41,320 nucleotides of DNA from Candidatus Shapirobacteria bacterium (GTDB lineage Bacteria > Patescibacteriota > Microgenomatia > UBA12405 > BS750m-G30). Positions 32,383 to 41,054 of the stretch are shown piece by piece. The translations under genes and the position numbers were made by a program. The notes below the pieces were generated by a model that saw only the letters and a list, made by a program, of their open reading frames with translations, ran no database searches and had not been told where the DNA came from. Numbering within the stretch: position 1 is the first letter of the stretch; the number at the start of each line of letters is the position of its first letter. The stretch spans positions 1 to 41,320 of the forward strand of contig JADHWP010000003.1 of the NCBI GenBank assembly GCA_016783425.1, written 5' to 3'.

Positions 32383-34584
32383 TTAATTTTCTTCAATAAT
32401 CGCACCGGGGGCAACAAAAGGATCGAGGTTGTTGGGAACGTAAATGTTGGTAGTGGGCCAGGGCTGGTCGGTATTTTCAATGTTCGCCGGGCAGTCAAAA
32501 CAAAAAATAGTTCCGAGCGGATCTCTGTTCATCATGTGCTCCTGCCACTCCAGGTTTTCTTTTTGTTCTCCTGGTTGCACTGGTTGATTAGTATCTTTCT
32601 GGATTAGTACTGGTTGACGCAAAGCCACTGATTTTACCGGCTCGGTTCCCTTAATAAAATATTCATAGCGGCCGGCGCACCCTCCTTCGGGGGGCAGCAT
32701 CCCGGTTTCATTGCAAACGGTTTTTCCCACCACTGTATCCGGCCGAGCCGGAAAACGCTGGGGTTTGTCTTTTAAAACAAAACTGATAATTTTGTTCCAG
32801 ATCGGGGAAGCGCCGGTTACCCCGGAAGCGACCGCGCTCATGAAAGTATTGTCATTGTTGCCCACCCAAACGGTCACCACTATTTCCGGGCTATACCCCA
32901 CCGTCCAGTTGTCCCGCTTGTCATTGGTAGTTCCGGTTTTTACCGAAACCTCGGGATGATCCTCAACCACCAGCAAAGAATTTGACCCAAAAGCGGCGCT
33001 GCGGGCCCCATTATCCAGCAAAATATCATTAATTAAATAAGGAACCTCGGGAGGCAAAACCCTTTTTCCCAAAGTAGATTTCTTTTGCGCCAAAACCTCT
33101 CCGTTGCGGTCCTTTACTTCCAAAATAGAAACCAGATCCTGGCGAATACCTAAATTGGCCAGCACCCCAAAAGCCGTCGCCATCTCCGTCATTTTTACCT
33201 CTCCACCCCCTAAAGTTAAAGACAGACCGTAATTTTCCGGATCAGCAAAACTCTCAATTCCCATCGCCGAAGCGGTGGCGATAAAACTTTCCAGTCCGTT
33301 AACAGCCAGCATTTTTACCGCCGGCACATTAAAAGAGTTGCCCAGCGCGTAGCGCAACTGCACCACTCCGTGAAAAAGCCCGTCGTAATTGCGCGGGCAA
33401 TACCCTTTCTGCCCGGGAACGGAAAAGCAAGTAGGCACGTCATTAAAAGTAGTCGCCGGCGTTACCCGGCCGGTCACCAACCCGGTCGCGTAATTAAGGG
33501 GCTTAATCGCCGAGCCCGGCTGACGCAAAGCGGTAGTGACGTTAAACTTGCCATCAATATCATCGGCAAAATAATCTTTACTGCCCACCATCGCCAAAAT
33601 TTCCCCGCTTTTGGGCTCGGTCACCAAAACCGCGCCGTTGGAAACATGGGCTCTTTGCAATTTGGCTACTTCGGAAGCAACCGTACTTTGGGCAAAATCC
33701 TGAATAGTTAAATCCAAACTGGTTTTTACCCGCAACCCCCCCTGATCGACCATGGCCTGACCATATTCTTCTACCAACTGTTCTTTAACGTAAAAAACAA
33801 AATGCGGGGCTTTAATTTTGGCGCCCGGAAAAGCGAAATTTAATTCTTCTTCCCGGGCTTGCCTGGCTTGCTCTTCATTAATAAAACCGCCTTCCCTCAT
33901 TTCGCTTAAAACCAAATATTGACGGCTTAAAGCTACATCCGGGTGAGCAAAAGGAGAAAAGCGGGTGGGTGAGGCGGGCAAACCGGCAAGCAAGGCGCTT
34001 TCGGCCAAAGTTAAATTGGCCACATTTTTATCAAAGTAAGTTTTGGCGGCCGCTTGAATCCCCCAAGCTGTTCCCCCGTACGGAGTTTGGTTAAAATACA
34101 TTTCCAAAATTTGCTTTTTGCTGTAAATTACCTCCGTGGCAATGGTTAAAATCGCTTCTTTAATTTTTCTCCTCCAAGTCCGCTCGGGCGTCAGCAAAGC
34201 ATTTTTTACCAACTGCTGGGTAATGGTGGAGCCGCCCTGAAGCTTCTTTTTAAAAACAATGTTGTAAACCGCCCGGGATATTCCTTTTAAATCAAAACCA
34301 AAATGCTTGTAAAAGCCCCGATCCTCAATCGCCAGCGTCGCTTGAATTAAATGTTCGGGTACTTCCTCTAGCTTTACCGGCACCCGGTTTTTTTCAGTAT
34401 AAATTTCATAAAGCAAACTGCCATTTCGGTCGTAAATTAAAGTAGAAGCCGGGTAGGGGAAAGTGCTTAGCCTGGTTGGGGAAGGTAAATAGGCAATTAC
34501 CAGACCAAAGCCCGCCAAAACCAACCCCAAAAAAGAAAAAATAATTATTCTTCTCAATTTTTTGGGAATCGCCCTGAATTTCAT
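32383..34584 (-). CDS. Class A penicillin-binding protein (PBP1A-like), copy 2
   Basis: This is the second bifunctional peptidoglycan synthase, 733 aa from the chosen start. It has a short basic N-terminus, one anchor (about residues 12-32), the GT51 domain (TLAIEDRGFYKHFG with E87; GGSTITQQLVKN) and a transpeptidase domain (S358-x-x-K361 in QPGSAIK; GNSFNVPA; KTGTTNDKRDNW). The C-terminal tail (last 90 residues) is proline- and asparagine-rich and unrelated to that of copy 1. I start at ATG 34584 because a perfect TATAAT (34591-34596) lies six bases before it and inside the longer frame that begins at GTG 34599. Confidence 0.92.
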   Translation of the reverse strand: MKFRAIPKKLRRIIIFSFLGLVLAGFGLVIAYLPSPTRLSTFPYPASTLIYDRNGSLLYEIYTEKNRVPVKLEEVPEHLIQATLAIEDRGFYKHFGFDLKGISRAVYNIVFKKKLQGGSTITQQLVKNALLTPERTWRRKIKEAILTIATEVIYSKKQILEMYFNQTPYGGTAWGIQAAAKTYFDKNVANLTLAESALLAGLPASPTRFSPFAHPDVALSRQYLVLSEMREGGFINEEQARQAREEELNFAFPGAKIKAPHFVFYVKEQLVEEYGQAMVDQGGLRVKTSLDLTIQDFAQSTVASEVAKLQRAHVSNGAVLVTEPKSGEILAMVGSKDYFADDIDGKFNVTTALRQPGSAIKPLNYATGLVTGRVTPATTFNDVPTCFSVPGQKGYCPRNYDGLFHGVVQLRYALGNSFNVPAVKMLAVNGLESFIATASAMGIESFADPENYGLSLTLGGGEVKMTEMATAFGVLANLGIRQDLVSILEVKDRNGEVLAQKKSTLGKRVLPPEVPYLINDILLDNGARSAAFGSNSLLVVEDHPEVSVKTGTTNDKRDNWTVGYSPEIVVTVWVGNNDNTFMSAVASGVTGASPIWNKIISFVLKDKPQRFPARPDTVVGKTVCNETGMLPPEGGCAGRYEYFIKGTEPVKSVALRQPVLIQKDTNQPVQPGEQKENLEWQEHMMNRDPLGTIFCFDCPANIENTDQPWPTTNIYVPNNLDPFVAPGAIIEEN

Positions 34585-34590
34585 CTTTCT

Positions 34591-34596
34591 ATTATA
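34591..34596 (-). promoter_or_regulatory. -10 box of PBP1A copy 2
   Basis: A perfect TATAAT on the minus strand, six bases before ATG 34584. It decides the start codon and implies a leaderless message. Confidence 0.5.
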
Positions 34597-34668
34597 CACC
34601 GCGTTCTAAATCCTAAACTCTAAACACTAAACTCTAATAAATGACTAAATCTTAATCACTAAACAAGA

Positions 34669-34704
34669 GTCATTCTGATCCCGCCAACGGCGGGGGAAGA
34701 ATCT
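34669..34704. repeat. Palindromic intergenic repeat (GTCATTCTGA...AGAATCT)
   Basis: The hairpin CCCGCC-AAC-GGCGGG (34680-34694) sits between GTCATTCTGA and AGAATCT. The same frame words surround a different palindrome at 24189-24213, so this is a dispersed repeat type. AT-rich CTAAA-type repeats (34605-34665) precede it; no gene is seen in 34600-34823. Confidence 0.5.
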
Positions 34705-34761
34705 GGCGTTAGCGTAAAAGATTAAACTGAAACAGTCGTTGCCTTTGAATTGGCCAGCTTA

Positions 34762-34790
34762 TCAAAACCCACCTCGGGGGTGTTTTTTGA
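34762..34790 (-). terminator. Hairpin after the VirB4 gene, possible terminator
   Basis: TCAAAA...CACC, a small loop, GGTG...TTTTGA form a stem with an internal mismatch 34 bases after the VirB4 stop. T-rich arms on both strands allow termination in either direction. The assignment is tentative. Confidence 0.4.
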
Positions 34791-34823
34791 TCAAGGCTCA
34801 CCTCTCCCGAGAGGAAACTCCTC

Positions 34824-37800
34824 TCACTCTTGAGATGTTTGTGGACCACTTAAAGATGGCGTGACTGGCTCTGATTGCCCTATTACTGGTGTCGGTGTTG
34901 ACGGTTGCGGCGTTAGTGCTGGTGGTGCCGAAGGCAGTGCTGGTGGCGCTACCTGCATCGGCGGCTCTGCTGGCTGGGGCTGCGCCGCTTCCTGGGCTTC
35001 TTTTAATTTGCGCTCCTCTTCTTTCCTTTTTAAAATCTCTTTCGGATCCGAAGTAATTAGTTTGTGCTCCTGGGGAGAAGCAATTATTCTAATGGCTACG
35101 TGATTTTGGCCGGCAAAGAAAATCCCCTCCCCAATGTTAGCGGCCAGCAAAAACTGCCGCTCTCCCTGGGAAAGGTAAAAAAGGTCCCCCACCTGATCAA
35201 TCGCCGCCGGATGCTGTTTAAGTAAAATCTGAATGGAAGAGTTTTTTACAATCGCCCCGCCGTATTTAGAAGTCAAAAAATCATCCACATCTTGAGTAAC
35301 CGTGGTCAAGCCCAAATAATATTTTCGCGCTCTTTTGGCCACCCCAAAAAGAAAACGGGCCGAATCCGGGTAGCGCATCAAATACCAGGCCTCATCAATC
35401 ACCAAAACCCGGCGTTTCAGCTCTTTTCTCACCTTGTTCCAAATAAAATCCAAAATAATGTGCATCGCAATCGGCCGCAGCGCCTCTTCCAAATCCTGGG
35501 TCCCAAAAACCACTAATTTATTTTCAATATTAATATTGGTTTGAGTATTAAAAAGGCCGGCAAAAGCGCCTTTAATAAATTTTTCCAACCGGGCGGCTAA
35601 CGAAGCGGCGGTCTCCTCTTCCATCCCAATCAGCACCTTATAAAGGTCTTCAATCAAGGGCATTTCTTTACCAGTTTGAGTTTCCGGGTCCATAGTAATT
35701 CCCTGGTTTTTATAGGTGGCTACTAAGCCTCTGTCTAAAATCGCTTCTTCTTGAGGAGACATTTTGCCCATAATAATCCGAAACAAAGCATACAAGGAAA
35801 GGATTTTACGGGTCAGCTCATTTTCCCCTTCTTCGGGCTTGATTAGCTCTAAATCAAAGGGATTAATTTTGGCCGGAGAGTTAAAGCCAAAAGTGATGTA
35901 TTGGCCGCCCAAAGCTTGACACAAAGTTTCATACTCATTTTCCGGATCAATCACCATCACTTCAGTATCAAACATTAACGAGCGCAAAGTCTCTAATTTG
36001 ATCATATACGAGTTATGAACAAACATTCCTCCCCGGCCGGCTAAAAAGACCCCGTTATCAACAGTTAAATCATAAACCCAGGGCCGATTATTTTTTAATT
36101 TTTTAACCTTAGTAATCGGGTCCCAAAAAAGACTACTTTCAGCCAAAGTTCGCAACTGGCTTAGAATCATTTTTGCTTTTTGAATCTTTTGCTTTCTTTC
36201 TTCCCAGGTTTTTAAAACATATTTTTTGGCTAAAAATACTTTCTGGTAAGTAAGGTTTGCGTTAGGATTTCTGTTTAAAGCAGAGAAAAATCCTTTGCTA
36301 AAATCTTTCTGATAAACTCCCAAGACCTTAAACGACTCTTTAATATCGCTAACTACCTGGTTAGGAGTCAAGTAAGTTTGAACGGCAATTCTAGAAACAA
36401 TTAAAGCGTTTTTTAATTTTGGCTTAACCTTTTTCTTTTTAGTTACTGCCCAGGAAGAGCCTAAGGCTTGCCAGGCTTGAGCATTAAGCTCCTTATCATT
36501 ACTAACAAGACCAATCATTTCTTCAATAGCCGGCAAATTCTCCAGGCGAGGCTTAACTAAAGTTTGCCATTTTTCTAGTTCATCAATGCGCTTTTCGCAA
36601 TCTTTAATTACTCTCTTTAAAAAGGCGGGAGAAGGATTAAACGCTCTTCTTTTTAAAGCCGAAATGGCCGTGGGAATAGCCACGTTGGTAGTGGGGTAAA
36701 GAATTTTAGCCAACTTACTAAATAAACTTTGGAGCTCGGGAACAATATCAACATTAGTGTTTTCCAGCTTAGTTAAAAGATTAGCCAGGGCCTTCTTTTT
36801 TCTTTGGCTAAAAAAGCTAATATTATCGACAAAATTTTGTAAATGTTTTTTCCCGGAAACAGTTAATTGCCAATAAGTTCGCTTCTTGGGTTTTTTAGAA
36901 CCAACCGCCTGCTTTCTTACTTTTCTAATTCGCGAGACAATACCAAAATAATTAAGCAGATAGCTAAGCTGGCTAATTAATTCTTTTGATTTTGATGTGG
37001 CTGAAACTTGGTGAGCCTCTACTGTTCCATCGCCCTCAAAATAACCTTTGATAAGCTCTGCAATAATTTCTTTAGGTGAAGAAAAAATAACTTCAGGAAC
37101 TTTTTTATTGCCTGCTTTTTGACCAATTCCCAGGCTAATTACTATCTGGGCCAAAAGCCGGCTGGCAAAACGAATCTCTTTATCATGAGGCGAAAAAGAA
37201 TTAAAGCCCAGTTTTCTTCCAATAGCAGCCGCTTTTTTAAGGAGCTTTTTGTCACCCGAGCTAATCGCTATCATTGACGATTGAACGGTTCCCTCGGCCA
37301 CAATCAAACCCAAAAAGAAAGCCAATTCTTTGTCAATCTTCAGCTGGCAACTTAAGCATTTATTTTGCTTAACCCGGGGTCCTAAATAAATATCTTTTAA
37401 TTGATTTTTACTTAACTTAATTTGGGTTTGCTCGCAACACCAATTAAAAAAGCTAATTGGCACTCCTCGATCCTGAACATATTTATAAAAATAACAAAAC
37501 AAGGAATGCTTTTTACCTTTTAATTGCTCCCTAAATTGAGTCATTAAAGGAACAGCATTATAAACAAAAAGATTAGGACTTTTTTCCAAAAGCTTTAAAA
37601 GATTAACCTTTTGAAAAAGAGAAGCGCTTGTTCCAATTTGGCGCGCTAAAGGAACAAATTCCCCCGTCGTAACTGCTTCTCCCTTGCTTAAATTCAGTTC
37701 TCCATTTTTTAAAACCACTAAATTATGATCGCCGGTAATCGTCATTTGCCGGCCGGAGGCGGTAGTAATTTGATAAAGATCGTCAGGAGCTACTTTTCGC

Positions 37801-38771
37801 GCGGCAACCGTTACCTTTGACCACTCGGTTTTAAGTTTAGAGTTAAAAGTATAGACCTCCAAACCCGGCGGGAAAATTACTCCCTTTATTTCCTCATCTA
37901 TGCTGACTGTTTTATGTTTTTTCATCAGCTTATTAATTAAAGGGCCAATGGCGGTTAGTTTTATTTCCCCGTCTTGGCGAATCAACACCGGCTCAAATCC
38001 AGCCAGACTTTTCCCCGCCCCGGATTTGGCAAAAACCACGGTATTGTAATTCTCCATGGTAAACCGGTCAAAAACGACTAAAGAACCGTTGTGCTGATTA
38101 ATTCCGTACATAATCCCTTTATCATCAGAAAGCTCCGAAGAAACAAAGGGGAAAGTGGTTGATAGCGTAGCGGTGGGCATGTTTCGGGTGACATTTAGAT
38201 CGTCCTTGCACAAAGGAAGCACGGTTCTAAACCCTTCTTCCATTTCCAAAATGGCTGTTTTCGGAATAATCATCAAGGCCCCCAGCGAGGCCTGCAACTC
38301 TTTGCTGATCCGGTCCAGTTCAGCCACTGATTCCGCCGAAACGGTAATGTAAAGCCCAAATTGAAAAAACTTTTCCACCCCTTTGGCCAACTTTTCCTGC
38401 AAAGACAGCGCATCTTCCAACTTGGCCTGGGTCGTGGGATCAACTACTTTGCCTCGCTGGATATCAGTAGAAATTTCTGCTTCCATCCGGGCAATAGTTT
38501 TGCGCATTTCGTCCAAAACCCCCTTGCCTTCCACCGGGTAAATATACATCGCAATATCCAGCTCCCGATCAAAATTAACTAAAGGAGAGAGCCAGTTGGG
38601 CGAAACATACCGCGGGTAATTAACCACGTAAAAAGTGCGGTGAAAACGATTATTAATCCGCAAGTAGTTAAAGTCTACTTCTACGGCCGAGGGAGCGATT
38701 ATGTCCTTAATCGTGACCAGGCCCGGAGCCAGGGCTGAAGGCGGAAGTACAGCCTTATCCTTAAATTTCAT
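34824..38771 (-). CDS. VirB4-family ATPase of a type IV secretion-like system, with intein
   Basis: The 1315-aa frame encodes a VirB4/TraC-type motor ATPase. The Walker A motif AKSGAGK-S is split after K254 by a 666-residue intein (255-920); splicing would rejoin AKSGAGK to SYMIKLETLR and give a 649-aa ATPase. The C-terminal part carries Walker B (RVLVIDEAWYL, about 1121-1131) and the VTQDVDDFL motif, then a proline-rich tail of about 50 residues. The N-terminal part (1-240) is the VirB4 mid domain. Unspliced protein would lack a functional ATP site. The start overlaps the previous gene by 11 bases, so a separate N-terminal VirB4 protein and this ATPase are made together. Confidence 0.9.
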   Translation of the reverse strand: MKFKDKAVLPPSALAPGLVTIKDIIAPSAVEVDFNYLRINNRFHRTFYVVNYPRYVSPNWLSPLVNFDRELDIAMYIYPVEGKGVLDEMRKTIARMEAEISTDIQRGKVVDPTTQAKLEDALSLQEKLAKGVEKFFQFGLYITVSAESVAELDRISKELQASLGALMIIPKTAILEMEEGFRTVLPLCKDDLNVTRNMPTATLSTTFPFVSSELSDDKGIMYGINQHNGSLVVFDRFTMENYNTVVFAKSGAGKSLAGFEPVLIRQDGEIKLTAIGPLINKLMKKHKTVSIDEEIKGVIFPPGLEVYTFNSKLKTEWSKVTVAARKVAPDDLYQITTASGRQMTITGDHNLVVLKNGELNLSKGEAVTTGEFVPLARQIGTSASLFQKVNLLKLLEKSPNLFVYNAVPLMTQFREQLKGKKHSLFCYFYKYVQDRGVPISFFNWCCEQTQIKLSKNQLKDIYLGPRVKQNKCLSCQLKIDKELAFFLGLIVAEGTVQSSMIAISSGDKKLLKKAAAIGRKLGFNSFSPHDKEIRFASRLLAQIVISLGIGQKAGNKKVPEVIFSSPKEIIAELIKGYFEGDGTVEAHQVSATSKSKELISQLSYLLNYFGIVSRIRKVRKQAVGSKKPKKRTYWQLTVSGKKHLQNFVDNISFFSQRKKKALANLLTKLENTNVDIVPELQSLFSKLAKILYPTTNVAIPTAISALKRRAFNPSPAFLKRVIKDCEKRIDELEKWQTLVKPRLENLPAIEEMIGLVSNDKELNAQAWQALGSSWAVTKKKKVKPKLKNALIVSRIAVQTYLTPNQVVSDIKESFKVLGVYQKDFSKGFFSALNRNPNANLTYQKVFLAKKYVLKTWEERKQKIQKAKMILSQLRTLAESSLFWDPITKVKKLKNNRPWVYDLTVDNGVFLAGRGGMFVHNSYMIKLETLRSLMFDTEVMVIDPENEYETLCQALGGQYITFGFNSPAKINPFDLELIKPEEGENELTRKILSLYALFRIIMGKMSPQEEAILDRGLVATYKNQGITMDPETQTGKEMPLIEDLYKVLIGMEEETAASLAARLEKFIKGAFAGLFNTQTNINIENKLVVFGTQDLEEALRPIAMHIILDFIWNKVRKELKRRVLVIDEAWYLMRYPDSARFLFGVAKRARKYYLGLTTVTQDVDDFLTSKYGGAIVKNSSIQILLKQHPAAIDQVGDLFYLSQGERQFLLAANIGEGIFFAGQNHVAIRIIASPQEHKLITSDPKEILKRKEEERKLKEAQEAAQPQPAEPPMQVAPPALPSAPPALTPQPSTPTPVIGQSEPVTPSLSGPQTSQE
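36012..38009 (-). other. Intein in the Walker A motif of VirB4, with LAGLIDADG endonuclease
   Basis: The intein starts with Ser (SLAGFEPVLIRQDGE, block A), has block B with T346-x-x-H349 (TITGDHNLVV), two LAGLIDADG helices (LAFFLGLIVAEG at 483-494; KGYFEGDGTV at 575-584), block F (VYDLTVDNGVFLAGRGG) and ends in His-Asn (FVHN) before extein Ser921. All residues needed for splicing are present, with Ser1 in place of the usual Cys1. At 666 aa it is large; additional sequence of unknown role lies between the second endonuclease helix and block F. A CLSC motif (473-476) just before the endonuclease may bind metal. Confidence 0.9.
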
Positions 38772-39501
38772 CCTCTGCCTCCCCGCTTTCTATTTTACTA
38801 TTTATGTCCTTCACTAATACCACCGGCACCTCTCCTTCTTTTAAAGGCAAATCATTAGTACTAATTTTCTCTTGATTATAAACGCTGTAGAAAAAAGCGA
38901 CCAACTGCGGTGTTTTTAACTGCCGGACTCTTAAACCCAAGCTTCCCAGAGCGCGAATGATATGCTCTTTTTTCGGCTCTAAATTGGCTCTGGCCCGATC
39001 AATTAGGCTTTTTTTATCAATGGGCAGCCCCTCTTTTTGCTTTGGTTTTAAAAAAGATAAAAAGGGAATCGCGCTTTTAACCGCGCTTACTCCCAGTTCT
39101 AAGCTGGAGAAAGGAATGGCCACGTAAAAAGATTTAGTTAAAACATTATTTTTTTCCACCATTTGAGAAACAAACTGACGGTAATGAGCAATTTGCTTTT
39201 TCACCAAAGGATCGGTTTTTTTCTGCTCCCAGGTCAGCAGGTGCTCTAAATAAGAAGTAACGTCTTTTAAGGCCGAGTGAATAAAAATCTGAAGAGGAAA
39301 GGAAAGAGAATTGATCAGCGAAGCATAAGCGTAAATCATTGCTTCCTGCTCGCGCTCGGAAAGCAGGTCAAAATTAACTGAAGAGACCTCAAAAATATAA
39401 GTACAAGAGCCATCTTTTAAAATGACCATATTATCGGTAATATCCTCAATCGGAAGGTGTTGCTGGGTTGTTCCTTTTAAAGCGTTTTTCTTAACATCCA
39501 T
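38761..39501 (-). CDS. VirB4/TraC N-terminal domain protein
   Basis: The 246-aa protein resembles the N-terminal domain of VirB4/TraC ATPases as a separate polypeptide (ILKDGSCTYIFEVSSVNFDL, then LINSLSFPLQIFIHSALKDV and LEHLLTWEQ). It has no Walker motif. It is translationally coupled to the following ATPase gene (ATGAAATTTAA overlap) and follows PrgI by 15 bases. The order PrgI, VirB4-N, VirB4 matches type IV secretion-like clusters in Gram-positive elements and CPR genomes. It probably docks the ATPase to the membrane channel. Confidence 0.75.
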   Translation of the reverse strand: MDVKKNALKGTTQQHLPIEDITDNMVILKDGSCTYIFEVSSVNFDLLSEREQEAMIYAYASLINSLSFPLQIFIHSALKDVTSYLEHLLTWEQKKTDPLVKKQIAHYRQFVSQMVEKNNVLTKSFYVAIPFSSLELGVSAVKSAIPFLSFLKPKQKEGLPIDKKSLIDRARANLEPKKEHIIRALGSLGLRVRQLKTPQLVAFFYSVYNQEKISTNDLPLKEGEVPVVLVKDINSKIESGEAEDEI

Positions 39502-39516
39502 GGGCAGAGTTTCTTT

Positions 39517-40344
39517 TCAAACCAGCGCCGTCTTTTTGGCTTGAATCTGTAACGGCGCAATAATTTTACCCTCGGCTTGAATTTTAATTATAGCAAAGGC
39601 GTAAGGATCTTTTTCTACCAAAACCAAGTATTGCCCATTGGGCAAGGGGGTAGCGGTTTGGAACTGGCCCAAAAAGCTGGTGCGCATCGCCCTGATCGGG
39701 TTTCCTTCCAGATCCTGAATTTCGACAATTGCTCCTTCTATCGCTCTGCCTTCCGAATCCATTACCAAACCATTAATAATATTGGGAGTGGTGGGAGTCG
39801 CGGGCAAAACCATTTTTAAGTACTCTGGAAAAGTAGAAATAATCTCTCCCCTGGGAGTACCGCCCTGTTTAATCATTTGAATAATTTCTTCAGAAGAGGG
39901 AGTAACTGGCTGTTCTCGCGTTACTGGCGCTGTGGCTACTGGCTTTTCTTTTTTAACCGAAGCTTTTACCCCGGCATCAGCAGTTTTAATCGAAGGCGCA
40001 AATACCTGAACAGGAGCAGGAACGGGCAGAGCCTTATAAGCTACCGGTTGAGGGGAAAAGGGTTTTTTCCAGGTAAAAATGGTGGGCGAATAAGCCGCTC
40101 TGAAAAAAGAAAGCAGCCAAAACTCCAGGGGTTTTTCGTTAAAAGGGATAAAGGCGGTCCCAATTCCTAATAATAATAAAGTTAAACTTAGGGGAATTTT
40201 TAAAATAAAAGTCAAGCCGGAGCGAAAAACAAGGTAAGAAAATACCAGGCCGGCCGCCAGTTTTAAAAACTGCTTTAAAGTCATGCTTCCTACCAGCCGA
40301 AACTCGTAAGAAGATATTTCCTGCGGTATTGGACACTGCTCCAT
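39517..40344 (-). CDS. PrgI-family protein with C-terminal carboxypeptidase-regulatory-like domain
   Basis: The 275-aa protein begins with a PrgI domain (CPIPQEISSYEFRLVGSMTL, two membrane helices at about 28-67, then GTAFIPFNEKPLEFWLLSFF), the VirB3-like membrane component of type IV secretion systems. A proline-rich linker follows, then an extra beta-sandwich domain (NIINGLVMDSEGRAIEGAIV, then FLGQFQTATPLPNGQYLVLV), like the carboxypeptidase regulatory / transthyretin-like fold. Such added domains are adhesive or structural in other envelope proteins. It heads the secretion cluster; a 7-base tandem repeat lies directly upstream of its ATG. Confidence 0.82.
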   Translation of the reverse strand: MEQCPIPQEISSYEFRLVGSMTLKQFLKLAAGLVFSYLVFRSGLTFILKIPLSLTLLLLGIGTAFIPFNEKPLEFWLLSFFRAAYSPTIFTWKKPFSPQPVAYKALPVPAPVQVFAPSIKTADAGVKASVKKEKPVATAPVTREQPVTPSSEEIIQMIKQGGTPRGEIISTFPEYLKMVLPATPTTPNIINGLVMDSEGRAIEGAIVEIQDLEGNPIRAMRTSFLGQFQTATPLPNGQYLVLVEKDPYAFAIIKIQAEGKIIAPLQIQAKKTALV

Positions 40345-40350
40345 TATTTA

Positions 40351-40385
40351 AAGTTAAAAGTTAAAAGTTAAAAGTTAAAAGTTTT
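40351..40385. repeat. 7-bp tandem repeat (AAGTTAA)n before the PrgI gene
   Basis: Five head-to-tail copies of AAGTTAA (last one partial) lie seven bases upstream of the PrgI start codon, where a Shine-Dalgarno site or -10 box would be expected. Length changes by slippage could alter expression of the secretion cluster. Confidence 0.7.
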
Positions 40386-40469
40386 TTCTTACTCATACTT
40401 AATTCATATTACAATAGTAACTCCTCGCCTTCAAGATGAGCGCAGAGGGGCAAGCACGCCCAAATTCTA

Positions 40470-40550
40470 AAATCTTATTATTTTGGAAATTGAAAAATTG
40501 ATTATTGCTTGGAGCACTTGTTATTTGGAGCTTGGAAATTTCTCCTCGGG
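40470..40550. repeat. AT-rich imperfect palindrome, same family as the 23S insertions
   Basis: This spacer segment carries TTTTGGAAATTGAAAA-ATTGATTATTG-type sequence that differs by a single base from 23337-23363 in the domain I insertion of 23S rRNA, preceded by CAAATTCTAAAAT. It shows that the rRNA insertions belong to a dispersed repeat family. No gene was seen in 40345-40664. Confidence 0.6.
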
Positions 40551-40573
40551 AGGCGCTTCAGAATTTTTTAAAA

Positions 40574-40602
40574 TTGTATACCCTGCCAAAAATTGGTAAA
40601 AT
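40574..40602 (+). promoter_or_regulatory. Promoter of the last gene in the window
   Basis: TTGTAT (40574-40579), 17 bases, then TAAAAT (40597-40602), which is also an extended -10 (TGG-TAAAAT). TGCCAAAA (40584-40591) and TTTTGGCA (40626-40633) form an inverted repeat across the start region, a possible operator. The leader of about 56 bases ends in AAAGGAGGTG. Confidence 0.55.
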
Positions 40603-40664
40603 CAAAAATAAAATAGTTATTAAAATTTTGGCAATTAATATTTGAAAGGAGGTGGAAAAAGAAT

Positions 40665-41054
40665 ATGACTGAACAACCACAACCACGAGAAAAAACTGCT
40701 ATAGCTCTTGAATTTTTGCAAGAAGAGCCCAGCCCCGAAGACTTAATGCATATTGAAAAAAAATATAGTGGTAAACACCTAGTTGATGTTATTATTGAAT
40801 CAATGACCATAGGACTTACTAGGCCAGAAACGATTAGAGACTTTCTTTCAACGGTGCCTGATAGCTTAATGACTCCCTATATGCGATATGGCTGGCTTTC
40901 TGCTGCATGTGGGCGTTACGTTAGCGAAGGTACTAAACATTCTCAAGATATGATTCCGCCTCAAGATGTTAAAAAATATGGAGGTTTAAAAGAAAGTTTT
41001 GCGTTATTAGCACATCAAGAAAAAATAAAACTCGAAGCTCCAGCAGGAGAGTAA
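40665..41054 (+). CDS. Hypothetical protein, 129 aa
   Basis: I do not recognise this protein. It is soluble, with an N-terminal disordered stretch (TEQPQPREK) and predicted helices (KKYSGKHLVDVIIESMTIGL; LKESFALLAHQEKIKLEAPA). The start is well supported by AAAGGAGGTG 10-14 bases upstream and by a good promoter. It is the only visible rightward gene after the aldolase operon. The following 266 bases contain no further gene. Confidence 0.65.
   Translation: MTEQPQPREKTAIALEFLQEEPSPEDLMHIEKKYSGKHLVDVIIESMTIGLTRPETIRDFLSTVPDSLMTPYMRYGWLSAACGRYVSEGTKHSQDMIPPQDVKKYGGLKESFALLAHQEKIKLEAPAGE

Noticed and set aside
40351-40550. CRISPR array
   Set aside because: The repeats are short tandem units without spacers, and no cas genes are present anywhere in the window.
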